In this document: piece after piece, positions 45,714 to 59,687 of the stretch
How positions within the stretch are numbered: the stretch's first letter is position 1
Layout: the number at the start of each line of letters is the position of its first letter
DNA from: DASVHS01 sp035468985
GTDB taxonomy: Bacteria; Acidobacteriota; Thermoanaerobaculia; Gp7-AA8
Direction of reading: 5' to 3'
Length of the DNA: 64,000 nt
Assembly: GCA_035468985.1 (NCBI GenBank)
Contig: DATISF010000033.1
Location: 1-64,000, forward strand
The notes under the pieces: generated by a model
Database searches by the model: none
Told to the model about the DNA's origin: nothing
What the model saw: the letters and a program-made list of their open reading frames with translations, nothing else
Translations under genes and position numbers: made by a program

Positions 45714-47030
45714 TCACTTCCCGATGCAAAATTTTGCGAAGATCTCCGCCAGCACGTCCTCGTTGCTGATTCCGCCGGTCAGCGACGCCAGCGCGTTCGC
45801 GGCGGCGTAGAGATCGACGACCACCAGCTCCTCGTTCGCGCCGGCGTCGAGGCTCTGCAGCGCACGCTCCAATGCGGCGGCACTCTCGTTGACCGCGGCA
45901 AGCTGGCGTTCGTTGACGATCGCCGGCGACTCTTCGGGGACGGCGAACTGCTCGCGCACAAGCGAATCGAGACGCACGAGCAGCTCGTTCATGCCCTGGC
46001 CTGTCAGCGCGCTGATCGCGAGCTCGTTCGGAAGTCCAGCCTTTCGATCGCGCTTCGTGTACACGACGATGACCACTTGCGACGCAAGACGCGCGAGCTC
46101 CGCACGATCGTCGTCATCCATCCCGACCGTTGCGTCGATCAGATACAAGATGATGTCGGCGAAGCGCGCGGCGTCTCGCGCACGATCGACGCCGATGCTT
46201 TCGACGACGTCGGCGCTGTCGCGCAGACCTGCCGTGTCGGCAAGCGTGACCGGAAGTCCGCCGATCTCGATCGTCTCGCGGACGATGTCGCGCGTCGTCC
46301 CGGGAATCGGCGTGACGATGGCGCGATCGGATCCGACGAGCCGGTTGAGCAGCGTCGACTTTCCCGCGTTCGGCTTTCCGAGGATCACGGCCGCGATGCC
46401 GGCCTGCGTGGCGCGGCCTCGTCGAAACGTCGCTGCGATCTCGCGAACATCGTCCAGCGCGCTGTTGATGCGCGTGCGCGCTTCTTCGCGGCGGATGAAC
46501 TCGTAGCCTTCTTCCGAGAAGTCGAGCGCGGCCTCCAGACGGGCGATGACCTGCAGCAGGTTCTCGCGTATCGCGGTCGCCGTGCCGCTCAACAGCCCGT
46601 CGACGTTGTGCAGAGAAAGCTTCGCTTGCAGCGGCGTGCGGGCGTTGACGAGATCGGCGATCGATTCCGCCTGCACGAGATCGAGCTTCCCGTTCAGCAC
46701 CGCGCGCTCGGTGAACTCGCCCGGCTCCGCGATGCGCGCGCCGAGATCGACGCAGGCATCGATCACCTGCTGAACGATGAGCGGATTGCCGTGGAGAGTC
46801 AGCTCGACGAGATCGTTTCCCGTGAATGAGCGGGGAGCGGCGTAGCGGATGGCCACACAATCATCAATATTACGGACGTACGTATGGACTGCCATCCGTT
46901 CTTCCGGAACAACACGTCCGGTGAGAGCGGACAGCATCGCCGCGCTGCCCGGCCCGTCGATGCGGACGATCGCCAGCGCGCTGCGTCCGACCGGCGTCGC
47001 CGGAGCGACGATCGTGTCGGTGGCGCTCAC
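45714..47030 (-). CDS. mnmE: tRNA modification GTPase MnmE (TrmE)
   Basis: GTPase partner of MnmG, 438 residues. The N-terminal folate-binding domain begins D-T-I-V-A-P-A-T-P; the G domain has G1 G-K-P-N-A-G-K-S-T near residue 218, G-T-T-R-D (G2) and L-A-D-T-A-G-L (G3). The G4 motif reads T-K-R-D where N-K-x-D is usual. The C terminus is the conserved F-C-I-G-K with the catalytic-loop Cys. It overlaps the jag stop by 4 bp. Confidence 0.95.
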   Translation of the reverse strand: MSATDTIVAPATPVGRSALAIVRIDGPGSAAMLSALTGRVVPEERMAVHTYVRNIDDCVAIRYAAPRSFTGNDLVELTLHGNPLIVQQVIDACVDLGARIAEPGEFTERAVLNGKLDLVQAESIADLVNARTPLQAKLSLHNVDGLLSGTATAIRENLLQVIARLEAALDFSEEGYEFIRREEARTRINSALDDVREIAATFRRGRATQAGIAAVILGKPNAGKSTLLNRLVGSDRAIVTPIPGTTRDIVRETIEIGGLPVTLADTAGLRDSADVVESIGVDRARDAARFADIILYLIDATVGMDDDDRAELARLASQVVIVVYTKRDRKAGLPNELAISALTGQGMNELLVRLDSLVREQFAVPEESPAIVNERQLAAVNESAAALERALQSLDAGANEELVVVDLYAAANALASLTGGISNEDVLAEIFAKFCIGK

Positions 47031-47911
47031 GGCTCCGTGGTGTGTTGATCCTGCGGGCGAAGCTTGATGGCCACGCGTTTGTAGAAGCCGTCGCCGCGCG
47101 ACTCGGTCATGACCTGCTCGTCGTCCTGGAGCGCCAGATGAACGATGCGGCGCTCGATCGGACTCATCGCCGGCAGAAGCTGTTCGCGGCCGTCGCGACG
47201 AACGCGCTCCGCGGTCGCCCTGGCGCGCTCACCCAGTTCTTCCACGCGCCGCTCCTTGAACGCGCCGCAATCGAGCTCGATGTCCTTCTCGATGCGGCGG
47301 CCGACGAGCGCCTTGTTCGCGAGCACCTGCAGGGCATCGAGCAGCTCTCCGTGACGATCGAGCATGCGCGAGGTATCGCGGCCGTAGAGTTTGACGACGA
47401 TCTGCGCGTCGTTCTCCGACGTCCGCAGCTCGACTTCGAACCCGCCGAGCTGAAGCACCTCTTCGCACCACTTACGGACTGCCGAAGCGGCTTCCGACTC
47501 AGCTTCCTGCGGAGGAGCTTCTTCGGCCACCGGCGGCGGCATGGTTTCGCCGCCGCGATCACCGCGCTCTCCGCGATCGCGTCGAGAGCGACCGCGTCGC
47601 GGCTCCTCGCGGCCGGTGTCGCGCCGGCCTTCCCGACCTCGGCCCCCGCCGCCACGCCGCTCACGTCCCTGCCCGCCGCGCTCGCGCCGCGGCGGTCCTG
47701 AGGCCGGTGGCTGCGCCTCGGCCTGGGCCACCGCCGTTTCCGGCGCCTGATCGTTCACTTCCGCTTCGATGACCACTCGCTTCATGCCGCCGAGAAACCC
47801 GCGCTTCTCGAGCACCACGTGATAGAGCAGCCGATACCGCTCCACTCCGAGCGCCTCCGCGGCGCTGCTCAGGGCCTCATCGATGTTTTTGCCTTCGTAT
47901 CGCTGCGCCAT
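47027..47911 (-). CDS. jag: Jag/KhpB-type RNA-binding protein (Jag_N-KH-R3H)
   Basis: 294-residue RNA-binding protein found next to yidC. The N-terminal Jag_N domain has K-N-I-D-E-A-L-S-S-A-A-E-A-L-G near residue 8; a low-complexity Arg/Gly-rich linker follows (about residues 75-125). The KH domain has L-Y-G-R-D-T-S-R-M-L-D-R-H-G-E-L-L-D-A-L near 178 and the R3H domain L-P-A-M-S-P-I-E-R-R-I-V-H near 248. The RG-rich linker is longer than in most homologues and may add RNA affinity or drive condensation; this is inference. Confidence 0.92.
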   Translation of the reverse strand: MAQRYEGKNIDEALSSAAEALGVERYRLLYHVVLEKRGFLGGMKRVVIEAEVNDQAPETAVAQAEAQPPASGPPRRERGGQGRERRGGGGRGREGRRDTGREEPRRGRSRRDRGERGDRGGETMPPPVAEEAPPQEAESEAASAVRKWCEEVLQLGGFEVELRTSENDAQIVVKLYGRDTSRMLDRHGELLDALQVLANKALVGRRIEKDIELDCGAFKERRVEELGERARATAERVRRDGREQLLPAMSPIERRIVHLALQDDEQVMTESRGDGFYKRVAIKLRPQDQHTTEP

Positions 47912-47923
47912 GACGTCCTCACA

Positions 47924-49543
47924 TCACTGCTGCAACTCCGCGGGATGTTCCTTCCACCATCTATTCATGATCATCTGCTGCGCGATCGTCAATATGTTCT
48001 GCACGAGCCAGTAGAGAACCAGGCCGCTGGGCATCTCCTTGAAGAACCATCCGAAGACGACCGGCATGATCAGGAACATCCGCCTCTGGGTCGGGTCTCC
48101 GGTGGCCGGCGTGATCCATGTCTGAATGAACATCGTGATCGTCATCAGCAGTGGCGTCACGTAATACGGATCCTTGTCCGAGAGATCGTGGATCCACAAG
48201 ATGAATGGTGCGCCCCGCAATTCGATCGCTCGCGAGAGCAGACCGTAGAAGCCCCAGAGGATCGGGAGCTGCAGCAGGATCGGCAGGCAGCCGCCCATGG
48301 GATTGATCCCCTCCTGCTGGTACAGCTTCATCATCTCCATGTTCATCTTCTGGCGCTGGTCGGCGTCGGTGCGCGCCTTCTTGTAGCGGGCCTTGATCGC
48401 CTCCATCTTCGGCTGCACCTTCTGCATCTTCTTCATCGAGACGATGCTCTTGTGCTGCAGCGGATAGAGAACGACCTTGATGATGATGGTCAGCACGATG
48501 ATGGCAAAGCCGTAGTTCTTCGTCGCCGTATTGACCCAGATGAGCGCCTCGAGCAGGAATCGGGCGATGATCCCGAACATGCCGAACTGCAGCGCCGAGG
48601 CGAGACCGTAGCGGTCGAGAAGCTTCGTCTCCTTGGGCCCGAGGAATGCCGATCCGACGATCGTACCGTCCGGCGCAGCGTTGACTCCCGCGTACAGCTC
48701 CTTGCGCGTCAGTCCCGCTTCCTTCATGTCGACGCGGCGAAGAACCGCACCGCCGCTCTTCTGCGGCCGCAGCACTCCGAGGAAGTAGTTGTCCTCGATG
48801 CCGATGAAGTCGACGTTCTCGTAAATGCGAAGCCGGTCGCCCTTTTCCCGGTTGATGACGTCGAAGCTTCCGCCGCGCTGCACGACGCCATTCCCCGTCA
48901 CCACGATCCTGCTGTCCCGCTCCTCGGGACTCAGCGTACGCAGACCGGGACCGGAGATGACGCGATACGGCACCGCGGGCGAAATCGCAACGCTGAATGC
49001 GAACTGATACTCGCGGCCGATGTGAAACGTCTTCGTCGCCGTGTAGCCGTCGGCGGCAAATCGATATTCGATGACCTCCGCACCATTGCGATCCTGCGTG
49101 ACGTTCACAACCCACAAGCCTTTGTTGAGACGCTGGGCGAGCGGGCCGTTCTCCGCTTCGATGGCGAACGGAAAATCGGTCTGAGTTGCCGGGCGTGACT
49201 TCACGAGCTCGACGGGGTTCTTGTCCTTGTCGAGGTACTTCGTCAGCTTGAACGAGATGAGCTCGGCGCCTCGATTGGAGAAGCGCGCCACGAAATCCGG
49301 CCTGTTCACGACAGTGTCGATGCGCGACGAGGCCGAGATCGGAACCAACGGTGCTGAGCTCACCACGGCCGAGGCCGCCGGCGAAGGCGCGGGGCGAGCA
49401 GGCGCGGGAGCGTGCGTGGTCGTCTTCGCCGGTGCCGGTGCCGGCTTCTTCGCCAACTCAGGAAAGAATCTGGGAGCGAGCGCCGCCCAGATCCAGAGAA
49501 CTGCGATCGAGACGACGATCGCGATGAAAATTCGTCTTTCCAT
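47924..49543 (-). CDS. yidC: Membrane protein insertase YidC
   Basis: Inserts and folds inner-membrane proteins, alone or with Sec. From the ATG at 49543 it is 539 residues: N-terminal anchor (I-F-I-A-I-V-V-S-I-A-V-L-W-I-W-A), Pro/Ala-rich stretch, large periplasmic beta domain (about 70-320), then the conserved five-helix core with N-Y-G-F-A-I-I-V-L-T-I-I-I-K near 355 and G-C-L-P-I-L-L-Q-L-P-I near 423. The hydrophilic-groove Arg is expected near 360 but here the position reads K-V-V-L-Y-P. The longer in-frame start at 49609 overlaps yidD and is rejected. Confidence 0.94.
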   Translation of the reverse strand: MERRIFIAIVVSIAVLWIWAALAPRFFPELAKKPAPAPAKTTTHAPAPARPAPSPAASAVVSSAPLVPISASSRIDTVVNRPDFVARFSNRGAELISFKLTKYLDKDKNPVELVKSRPATQTDFPFAIEAENGPLAQRLNKGLWVVNVTQDRNGAEVIEYRFAADGYTATKTFHIGREYQFAFSVAISPAVPYRVISGPGLRTLSPEERDSRIVVTGNGVVQRGGSFDVINREKGDRLRIYENVDFIGIEDNYFLGVLRPQKSGGAVLRRVDMKEAGLTRKELYAGVNAAPDGTIVGSAFLGPKETKLLDRYGLASALQFGMFGIIARFLLEALIWVNTATKNYGFAIIVLTIIIKVVLYPLQHKSIVSMKKMQKVQPKMEAIKARYKKARTDADQRQKMNMEMMKLYQQEGINPMGGCLPILLQLPILWGFYGLLSRAIELRGAPFILWIHDLSDKDPYYVTPLLMTITMFIQTWITPATGDPTQRRMFLIMPVVFGWFFKEMPSGLVLYWLVQNILTIAQQMIMNRWWKEHPAELQQ

Positions 49544-49544
49544 T

Positions 49545-49754
49545 TCAGGGAACCGGGTCCCAACCTCCCGGATTGAATGCATGGCAGCGCGAGAGCCGCC
49601 GCACGCCAAGCCAGCCGCCGCGTAGCAGGCCGTACTTTTCGATGGCCTGCATCATATACATGGAGCAGGTCGGCTCGAAGCGGCACATCGGCGGCAGGAT
49701 CGGCGAAATGAATCGCTTGTAGAACCCGAGCAGGAGCAGCGCCACACGTCGCAT
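49545..49754 (-). CDS. yidD: Membrane protein insertion efficiency factor YidD
   Basis: 69-residue protein with the family pattern L-L-G-F-Y-K-R-F-I-S-P-I-L-P-P, then C-R-F-E-P-T-C-S-M-Y (near residue 24) and A-I-E-K-Y-G, with R-C-H-A-F-N-P-G-G-W-D-P-V near the end. It assists YidC-dependent insertion. It sits between rnpA and yidC with 1-nt gaps on both sides, the standard arrangement. Confidence 0.93.
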   Translation of the reverse strand: MRRVALLLLGFYKRFISPILPPMCRFEPTCSMYMMQAIEKYGLLRGGWLGVRRLSRCHAFNPGGWDPVP

Positions 49755-50117
49755 TCAGGGTTCGGCGATCCGCGCCAGCGCGCGTCCGAGATCGCGGCCG
49801 TAGTCGTCGAACGACGCCCCGGCGGCATTCGCTTTGACGTTGACCACGATGTCGACTTTCTGTCGGTCGAGCGCGAGCGGCTCGCGTTGCCGGCGATAGA
49901 CCTCGCGAGTCCATCGCTTGAGCCGGTTGCGCACACTCGCTTTTCCGATCTTCTTCGTCGTGGTGATGCCGATCCGCGAATGCGGCAGCTCGTTCGCGGC
50001 AAAGAACAGCACAGAGTAACGGGAAAAAATCTTCCGGCCCGTTTCGTACACGTGAAGAAACTCGCGACGCTTCGCCAGCCTCTTTTGTTTCGGCAGCGCC
50101 TGCGAGCGCGGGCCCAC
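49755..50117 (-). CDS. rnpA: Ribonuclease P protein component
   Basis: Protein subunit of RNase P, which matures tRNA 5' ends. It is 120 residues with the RNR-like signature K-A-S-V-R-N-R-L-K-R-W-T-R-E (near residue 60) and R-I-G-I-T-T-T-K-K-I-G near 48. It uses a GTG start (50117) 4 nt after the rpmH stop. Confidence 0.93.
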   Translation of the reverse strand: MGPRSQALPKQKRLAKRREFLHVYETGRKIFSRYSVLFFAANELPHSRIGITTTKKIGKASVRNRLKRWTREVYRRQREPLALDRQKVDIVVNVKANAAGASFDDYGRDLGRALARIAEP

Positions 50118-50121
50118 GGGG

Positions 50122-50256
50122 CTAGACAGCGAGGCGCTTACGACCCTTGCGGCGACGGCGCGAGAGCACCGCCTGGCCGTCCTTCGTTCGCATCCGCACG
50201 AGGAACCCGTGCGTGCGCTTGCGGCGGCGGTTGTTCGGCTGAAAAGTACGTTTCAT
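50122..50256 (-). CDS. rpmH: 50S ribosomal protein L34
   Basis: 44-residue ribosomal protein: M-K-R-T-F-Q-P-N-N-R-R-R-K-R-T-H-G-F-L-V, then R-M-R-T-K-D-G-Q-A-V-L-S-R-R-R-R-K-G-R-K-R. The sequence is diagnostic for L34. The gene is preceded by a clear promoter and heads the minus arm of the origin region. Confidence 0.97.
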   Translation of the reverse strand: MKRTFQPNNRRRKRTHGFLVRMRTKDGQAVLSRRRRKGRKRLAV

Positions 50257-50284
50257 GACCTAACCTTTTGAAAAGAAAGCGGTG

Positions 50285-50313
50285 AGTATAGCCACCCGCC
50301 AAACGGGAGGCAA
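50285..50313 (-). promoter_or_regulatory. Sigma70-type promoter of the rpmH operon
   Basis: On the minus strand a -35 box TTGCCT, a 17-bp spacer and a -10 box TATACT lie upstream of rpmH. Transcription would start about 20 nt before the rpmH ATG, with the ribosome site AAAGGTTAGGTC close by. Confidence 0.75.
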
Positions 50314-50350
50314 ATTGAGCTTATTCCAGCCGTTTGGGCTTACTCTTTGG

Positions 50351-50391
50351 GCGTCAGGAAAGACCAAGCGAGCCATCGTTTTTCCTGACGC
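50351..50391. repeat. GCGTCAGG hairpin
   Basis: GCGTCAGGAAA and TTTTTCCTGACGC form a stem of 10-11 bp around a 20-nt loop. It lies between the rpmH promoter and the MITE-like element. A similar GCGTCAGG word occurs near 32222, so it is probably part of another dispersed repeat; terminator function is possible but not shown. Confidence 0.55.
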
Positions 50392-50400
50392 CTAAGGCCC

Positions 50401-50544
50401 AGGGAAGCTCTGCACAAGTCGTTGTTCACTTCATCCTGAGCCGCGAAGACGGCGAAGGATCTCGAAATCGCAGGCGTTTTCGCATCCTGAGATCCTTCGT
50501 CGCGCTTCGCCGACTCAGGATGACGACTTGTTCAGAGGTTCCCT
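50401..50544. repeat. MITE-like palindromic element, copy 3 (inverted)
   Basis: Same element as 19654 and 32263 but in the opposite orientation, with ends AGGGAAGCTCTGCACAAGTC and GACTTGTTCAGAGGTTCCCT. The decamer GCCTAAGGCC flanks it on both sides (50390 and 50548) and could be a target duplication. It lies in the rpmH-dnaA intergenic region. Confidence 0.85.
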
Positions 50545-50596
50545 AGCGCCTAAGGCCTGGTGGTGCTAGTATCGCGTCCCTTTTCCACGCAAAGAA

Positions 50597-50627
50597 ATTT
50601 CCACAACTGTGGAAAAGCTGTGGATTT
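50597..50627 (+). promoter_or_regulatory. DnaA-box-like cluster upstream of dnaA (possible oriC part)
   Basis: Three motifs occur in 31 bp: ATTTCCACA (50597), TGTGGAAAA (50608; its complement TTTTCCACA fits TTWTNCACA) and TGTGGATTT (50619). The first two form an inverted repeat TTTCCACAACTGTGGAAA. Their place just before dnaA suggests DnaA autoregulation or part of the origin. An additional TTTTCCACG lies at 50581. No long AT-rich unwinding element is visible nearby. Confidence 0.6.
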
Positions 50628-50652
50628 TCAACAAGATAAGTCTCCTTCCCAC

Positions 50653-51960
50653 ATGAACGTATGGAAGCAGGTCCTCGCCCGGCTGGAGCAAGTGCTTGAT
50701 AGGGCGGACTATGTGACTTGGTTCGCCCCGACCCGCTTTGCAGGCCAGAAAGGCGAGACGGTCGACGTCAGCGTACCCTCCCAGCGATTCATCGATGAGA
50801 TCCGCGAGCGCTACGGCCAGCAGATCCGGACCATCCTCTCGGACATCTCGCCCGAAAGGATCCAGGTGCACTTCCTGGTCGATCCGGAATCGCCGAGCGA
50901 TGAGATTCAGGCATCGACGGCGCCGCCGAGAGACGACCTGCCGGCGGCGGTGTTCAATCCACGCTACCGCTTCGAGACGTTCGTCGTCGGAAAGTCGAAC
51001 GAGCTCGCCTGGTCGGCATCGAAGTCGATCGCGGACAATCCGAGCGGCTCGTTCAACCCGCTCTTCATCTACGGCGGAGCAGGACTCGGCAAGACGCATC
51101 TGATCCAGGCCCTCGGGCAACAGATCCGCGAGTTGCGTCCCTCGATGCGCGTCGTCTACATGTCCGCCGACTCGTTCGTCACGGAGCTGATCGCTTCGAT
51201 CCGCTACGACCGCATGCAGTCGTTCCGCGACCGTTATCGCTCAGTCGACGCCCTGCTGCTCGACGACATTCAATTCCTTGCCGGCAAAGAGCGGACGCAG
51301 GAAGAGTTCTTTCACACGTTCAACGCGCTCTACGAAGCGCAGAAGCAGATCGTGTTCACGTCCGATGCACCGCCGAAGGACATCCCCACGCTCGAAGAGC
51401 GTCTGCGATCACGATTCGAGTGGGGCCTGATCGCCGACATCCAGCCTCCCGACCTCGAAACGAAGGTGGCCATCCTTCGCAAGAAAGCCGAAGAGAAGAA
51501 AGTCGACTTGCCGCACGACGTGGCCCTGTTCATCGCCGAACGCGTGCGGTCGAACATCCGCGAGCTCGAGGGGCACCTGAATCGCGTTACGGCATTTGCG
51601 TCGTTGACCGGAAACCGGATCACGATCGATCTCGCTCGCGAGGCTCTGAAAGATCTCCTGTCGAAGGACAACAAACCGATCACGCCGCAGGAGATCATGA
51701 AGGTGGTCGCCGCGCATTACGGTTTGAAAGTGGTCGACCTCAAGTCGAAGTCGAACGCGCGCACCATCGCCTTCCCCCGCCAGGTGGCCATGTACATGTG
51801 CAAAGAGCTCACGGATCTCTCCTATCCGGAGATTGGACGTCAGTTCAACGACAAGCACCATTCGACGGTGATGTACTCCGTCGACAAGATCGATCAGTTG
51901 AAGGAAGACGACGCCGATCTTTCGAGAACTCTCGAAATGCTCGCGAAGCAATTCCGGTGA
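50653..51960 (+). CDS. dnaA: Chromosomal replication initiator DnaA
   Basis: AAA+ initiator that opens the origin, 435 residues from the ATG at 50653. Domain I begins W-K-Q-V-L-A-R-L-E-Q; domain III has Walker A G-G-A-G-L-G-K-T-H (near 140), Walker B L-L-L-D-D-I-Q-F-L (near 203) and a sensor region L-R-S-R-F-E-W-G-L. Domain IV ends with the DnaA-box-reading helix D-K-H-H-S-T-V-M-Y-S. A longer frame from 50560 would start inside the DnaA boxes and is rejected. Domain II is short. Confidence 0.97.
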   Translation: MNVWKQVLARLEQVLDRADYVTWFAPTRFAGQKGETVDVSVPSQRFIDEIRERYGQQIRTILSDISPERIQVHFLVDPESPSDEIQASTAPPRDDLPAAVFNPRYRFETFVVGKSNELAWSASKSIADNPSGSFNPLFIYGGAGLGKTHLIQALGQQIRELRPSMRVVYMSADSFVTELIASIRYDRMQSFRDRYRSVDALLLDDIQFLAGKERTQEEFFHTFNALYEAQKQIVFTSDAPPKDIPTLEERLRSRFEWGLIADIQPPDLETKVAILRKKAEEKKVDLPHDVALFIAERVRSNIRELEGHLNRVTAFASLTGNRITIDLAREALKDLLSKDNKPITPQEIMKVVAAHYGLKVVDLKSKSNARTIAFPRQVAMYMCKELTDLSYPEIGRQFNDKHHSTVMYSVDKIDQLKEDDADLSRTLEMLAKQFR

Positions 51961-52104
51961 CTGGAATCGCTGCGGATCCCTGCCACGAAAACCTGCGGAA
52001 GAAATCGACTGCGGCTTCGAACCGCGGCATGGTTGCGGAAAACGCCGCCGTTCTCCGTCGCTTTTCCTCACAAAAACTCGCAGGTTCAGACGATGTAGAG
52101 TTGC

Positions 52105-52110
52105 TATACT
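52105..52110 (+). promoter_or_regulatory. Possible -10 box of the dnaN promoter
   Basis: TATACT lies 95 bp upstream of dnaN in the 241-bp dnaA-dnaN spacer, which is otherwise non-coding. The best -35 candidate (TTCAGA at 52085) has a spacing of only 14 bp, so the assignment is weak. AAGGAAG 6 nt before the dnaN ATG is the ribosome site. Confidence 0.35.
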
Positions 52111-52201
52111 TTCGAGAGACTTGCAGCGTATCCCGATGTTTTCCGCACGCATCTACTGTTACCACTACTAACTCAATAAAGCCCTGTTTGAAGGAAGAAC
52201 C

Positions 52202-53332
52202 ATGGAGCTGAGCGTCGCGAAAGCGGATCTTCAGAAAGAGCTGCAACTGTGTCAGGGAGTCGTCGAGAAACGTTCGACGATTCCAATCCTGTCGAACGTG
52301 CTGCTCAAGGCCGCCGATGACCGCCTGCAGATCGCGGCGACGGATCTCGACGTGACCATTCTCAGTTCCTGTCCGGCGCGGATCACCACGCCGGGAGGCG
52401 TCACGATCGAAGCGAAGCGTCTTTTTGACGTGGTGCGTTCGCTTCCGGACGAGGACGTGCATCTGAATCTCCAGGAAAACAACTCGGTTCTCATCGAGTC
52501 GGGCACGGCGAAATTCCGTCTCCTCGGTCTGCCGGCGGAGGATTATCCGACGCTGCCGACCGTGAACGTGGCTGAGGCACACGCGATCTCGCTGGAGGAG
52601 TTGAAGACGATGGTGGCGAAGGTGAAGTTCGCCATCACACACGAGGAAACGAGATTTCAGTTGAACGGCGCGCTGCTCAAGGTGCAGCCCCAAAAAATGG
52701 AGATGGTCGCCACCGACGGCCATCGCATGGCGCTCATCAACTTCCCGAAGACCGGAAACGGAAAGGCGAGAAAAGGCAACGATCTCACCATCCTCATTCC
52801 GCGCAAGGCGCTCGACGAGATTCTCCGTCTCGAGGGTGGTGAAGACGGCATGGTGAAGTTCGGCGTTTCGGAGAACCAGCTGTTCTTTGAAGCCGGCGAG
52901 CGCCGCCTCATGGCGCGCATGATCGACGTCAACTTCCCGAACTACATGGAAGTCATTTCGCGTGACAACGACCGTCACGTGATGGTCGATCGGGAGCGGC
53001 TGCTGTCGACGATCCGCCGCATTTCGCTCGTGGCGAACGAGCGCACACGCGCGGTGCGGTTCGACTTCGCGCCGGGCAAGCTCACCGTCTCGTCGACGAA
53101 TCCCGAGCTCGGCGACGCGCGCGAGACCGTTCCCATCGACTACGCCGGCAATCCGTTCTTCGTCGGCCTCAACGCCGCGTACGTGACCGATTTTCTGAGC
53201 GCGGTCGATACGCCGCAGGTGTCTCTCGATCTGAAAGACGAGAACAGCCAGTGCATCGGAAAGCCGGCCAACACCGCTGACGATCTGCCTTACGACTACC
53301 TGTACGTCGTCATGCCGATGCGGCTGGCGTGA
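52202..53332 (+). CDS. dnaN: DNA polymerase III beta sliding clamp
   Basis: Ring-shaped processivity clamp, 376 residues. The N terminus is typical (M-E-L-S-V-A-K-A-D-L-Q-K-E-L), with R-S-T-I-P-I-L-S-N-V near residue 24, A-T-D-G-H-R-M-A near 172 and the C-terminal hydrophobic-pocket tail ending Y-V-V-M-P-M-R-L. It lies between dnaA and recF as usual. Confidence 0.97.
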   Translation: MELSVAKADLQKELQLCQGVVEKRSTIPILSNVLLKAADDRLQIAATDLDVTILSSCPARITTPGGVTIEAKRLFDVVRSLPDEDVHLNLQENNSVLIESGTAKFRLLGLPAEDYPTLPTVNVAEAHAISLEELKTMVAKVKFAITHEETRFQLNGALLKVQPQKMEMVATDGHRMALINFPKTGNGKARKGNDLTILIPRKALDEILRLEGGEDGMVKFGVSENQLFFEAGERRLMARMIDVNFPNYMEVISRDNDRHVMVDRERLLSTIRRISLVANERTRAVRFDFAPGKLTVSSTNPELGDARETVPIDYAGNPFFVGLNAAYVTDFLSAVDTPQVSLDLKDENSQCIGKPANTADDLPYDYLYVVMPMRLA

Positions 53333-53339
53333 TGCCCCC

Positions 53340-53385
53340 CGGCGAGCCCGAGGAGCGAAGCGACGAAGGAGACTCCTGAGACGCA
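53340..53385. repeat. Short dispersed repeat fragment
   Basis: GAGCCCGAGGAGCGAAGCGA followed by CGAAGGAGACTCCTGAG is a degenerate member of the CCTGAG/GAAGGA family, located in the 127-bp dnaN-recF spacer. Confidence 0.5.
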
Positions 53386-53459
53386 GCGATGATCGTTAAT
53401 GGCTTCGCTATGCGTGGTGTAGCAGTAGACGCTTCGCTGCGCCCAGGGTTGACGGACGC

Positions 53460-54524
53460 GTGATCCTCGAGCAGCTCCACACCGAAAACTTCCGCAACCT
53501 GGAATCGACGCCCGTCGATTTTCACCCCACCGCGAACATCGTCCTCGGCCGCAATGGCCAGGGGAAGACGAACCTCATCGAGGCGATCTATTTCGTCGCC
53601 ACGACGAAATCGTTCCGGACGTCGCGGATGGCCAGCCTGCTCCGTTTCGGCACGTCGAGCGTTTTCGCTGCCGGCAAAGTGAACCGCGATGGCGTGACCC
53701 GCACGATCTCTGTCGGCCTGGAGGAGGGCGAGTCGAGGAAGCGCATTCTGCTGATCAACGGCGAGCGAGTGACGCTGCCCGCCTATCTGCACGCGCTGAC
53801 TGTCTTCGCCTACTCGGCCGCGCGGCTCGACATCATCCGCGGCGCTCCGGAAGAGAAGCGGCGCTTTCTCGACCGCGGGATCGCCAGCATCGATGCCGGC
53901 TATCTCGAGCAGCTGACGCGATACACGCGCGTTCTCAAGCAGCGCAACGCGCTGCTGCACGATCATTCGACGTCGTCGCTCGATGCCTGGGACGAAGAAT
54001 TCGTCATGATCGGCTCTGCCGTCCAGGTCTCACGTGACGCATACGCGCGGGAGATCGCGGAGACGTTGCACACGGTCATCGCGGCGCACGGCTACCACGT
54101 CAGCACGATCGCGCTCGCCTACAAGCCGAGCGTTCCCGATCCGCGCAATCGCCGGGATGAGCTGCGTGCGCGCATGTCGCTCTCCGGTCCGCAGCGCGAC
54201 GCCCTGGAGTTTCTCGTCGACGGCAGGCCGGCTGCGGAAGTGCTTTCGGGAGGGGAGCTGAAGACGATCGTGTTGTTCCTGAAGTTCGCGAAACTGGAGA
54301 TTTTCCGGCGCCGATTCGACGAGCCGCCGTTGTTTCTACTGGACGACATCGACGCCGAGCTCGATCTCGAAATTCTGCAGCGGTTGTTGTCGAAATTGCC
54401 ATCTTCCACACAGGTTTTTGCGACCTCTGCAAAGGAGGCGTTTCTGCAGGCGTTGGAGGCAGGACCGCACCGTCGCTTAGTTGTTGAAAATGGAAGAGTT
54501 ACTGCTGCACGAGATTTCGCTTAG
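53460..54524 (+). CDS. recF: DNA replication and repair protein RecF
   Basis: SMC-like ATPase that loads RecA at gaps. It is 354 residues with a GTG start. Walker A is G-R-N-G-Q-G-K-T-N (near residue 30), the signature L-S-G-G-E-L-K-T-I is near 260, and Walker B reads P-L-F-L-L-D-D-I-D-A-E-L-D (near 285). The N terminus L-H-T-E-N-F-R-N-L matches the family start. Confidence 0.94.
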   Translation: MILEQLHTENFRNLESTPVDFHPTANIVLGRNGQGKTNLIEAIYFVATTKSFRTSRMASLLRFGTSSVFAAGKVNRDGVTRTISVGLEEGESRKRILLINGERVTLPAYLHALTVFAYSAARLDIIRGAPEEKRRFLDRGIASIDAGYLEQLTRYTRVLKQRNALLHDHSTSSLDAWDEEFVMIGSAVQVSRDAYAREIAETLHTVIAAHGYHVSTIALAYKPSVPDPRNRRDELRARMSLSGPQRDALEFLVDGRPAAEVLSGGELKTIVLFLKFAKLEIFRRRFDEPPLFLLDDIDAELDLEILQRLLSKLPSSTQVFATSAKEAFLQALEAGPHRRLVVENGRVTAARDFA

Positions 54525-54652
54525 AAACGCAATTTTGAGGTACAATTTCCCGTTAGATTCGACGGTGCAAAATCCGCGATTTCCGGCCGCCGTGACGGCG
54601 CCCGCTCACCCACAAAAATCGCAGAACCATTGTCCCTAGAAAGCGAAGAGAC

Positions 54653-57052
<2,400 letters not shown>

Positions 57053-57066
57053 TCGTCACATAAATA

Positions 57067-59673
<2,607 letters not shown>

Positions 59674-59687
59674 TTTGCGAGGGGTGC

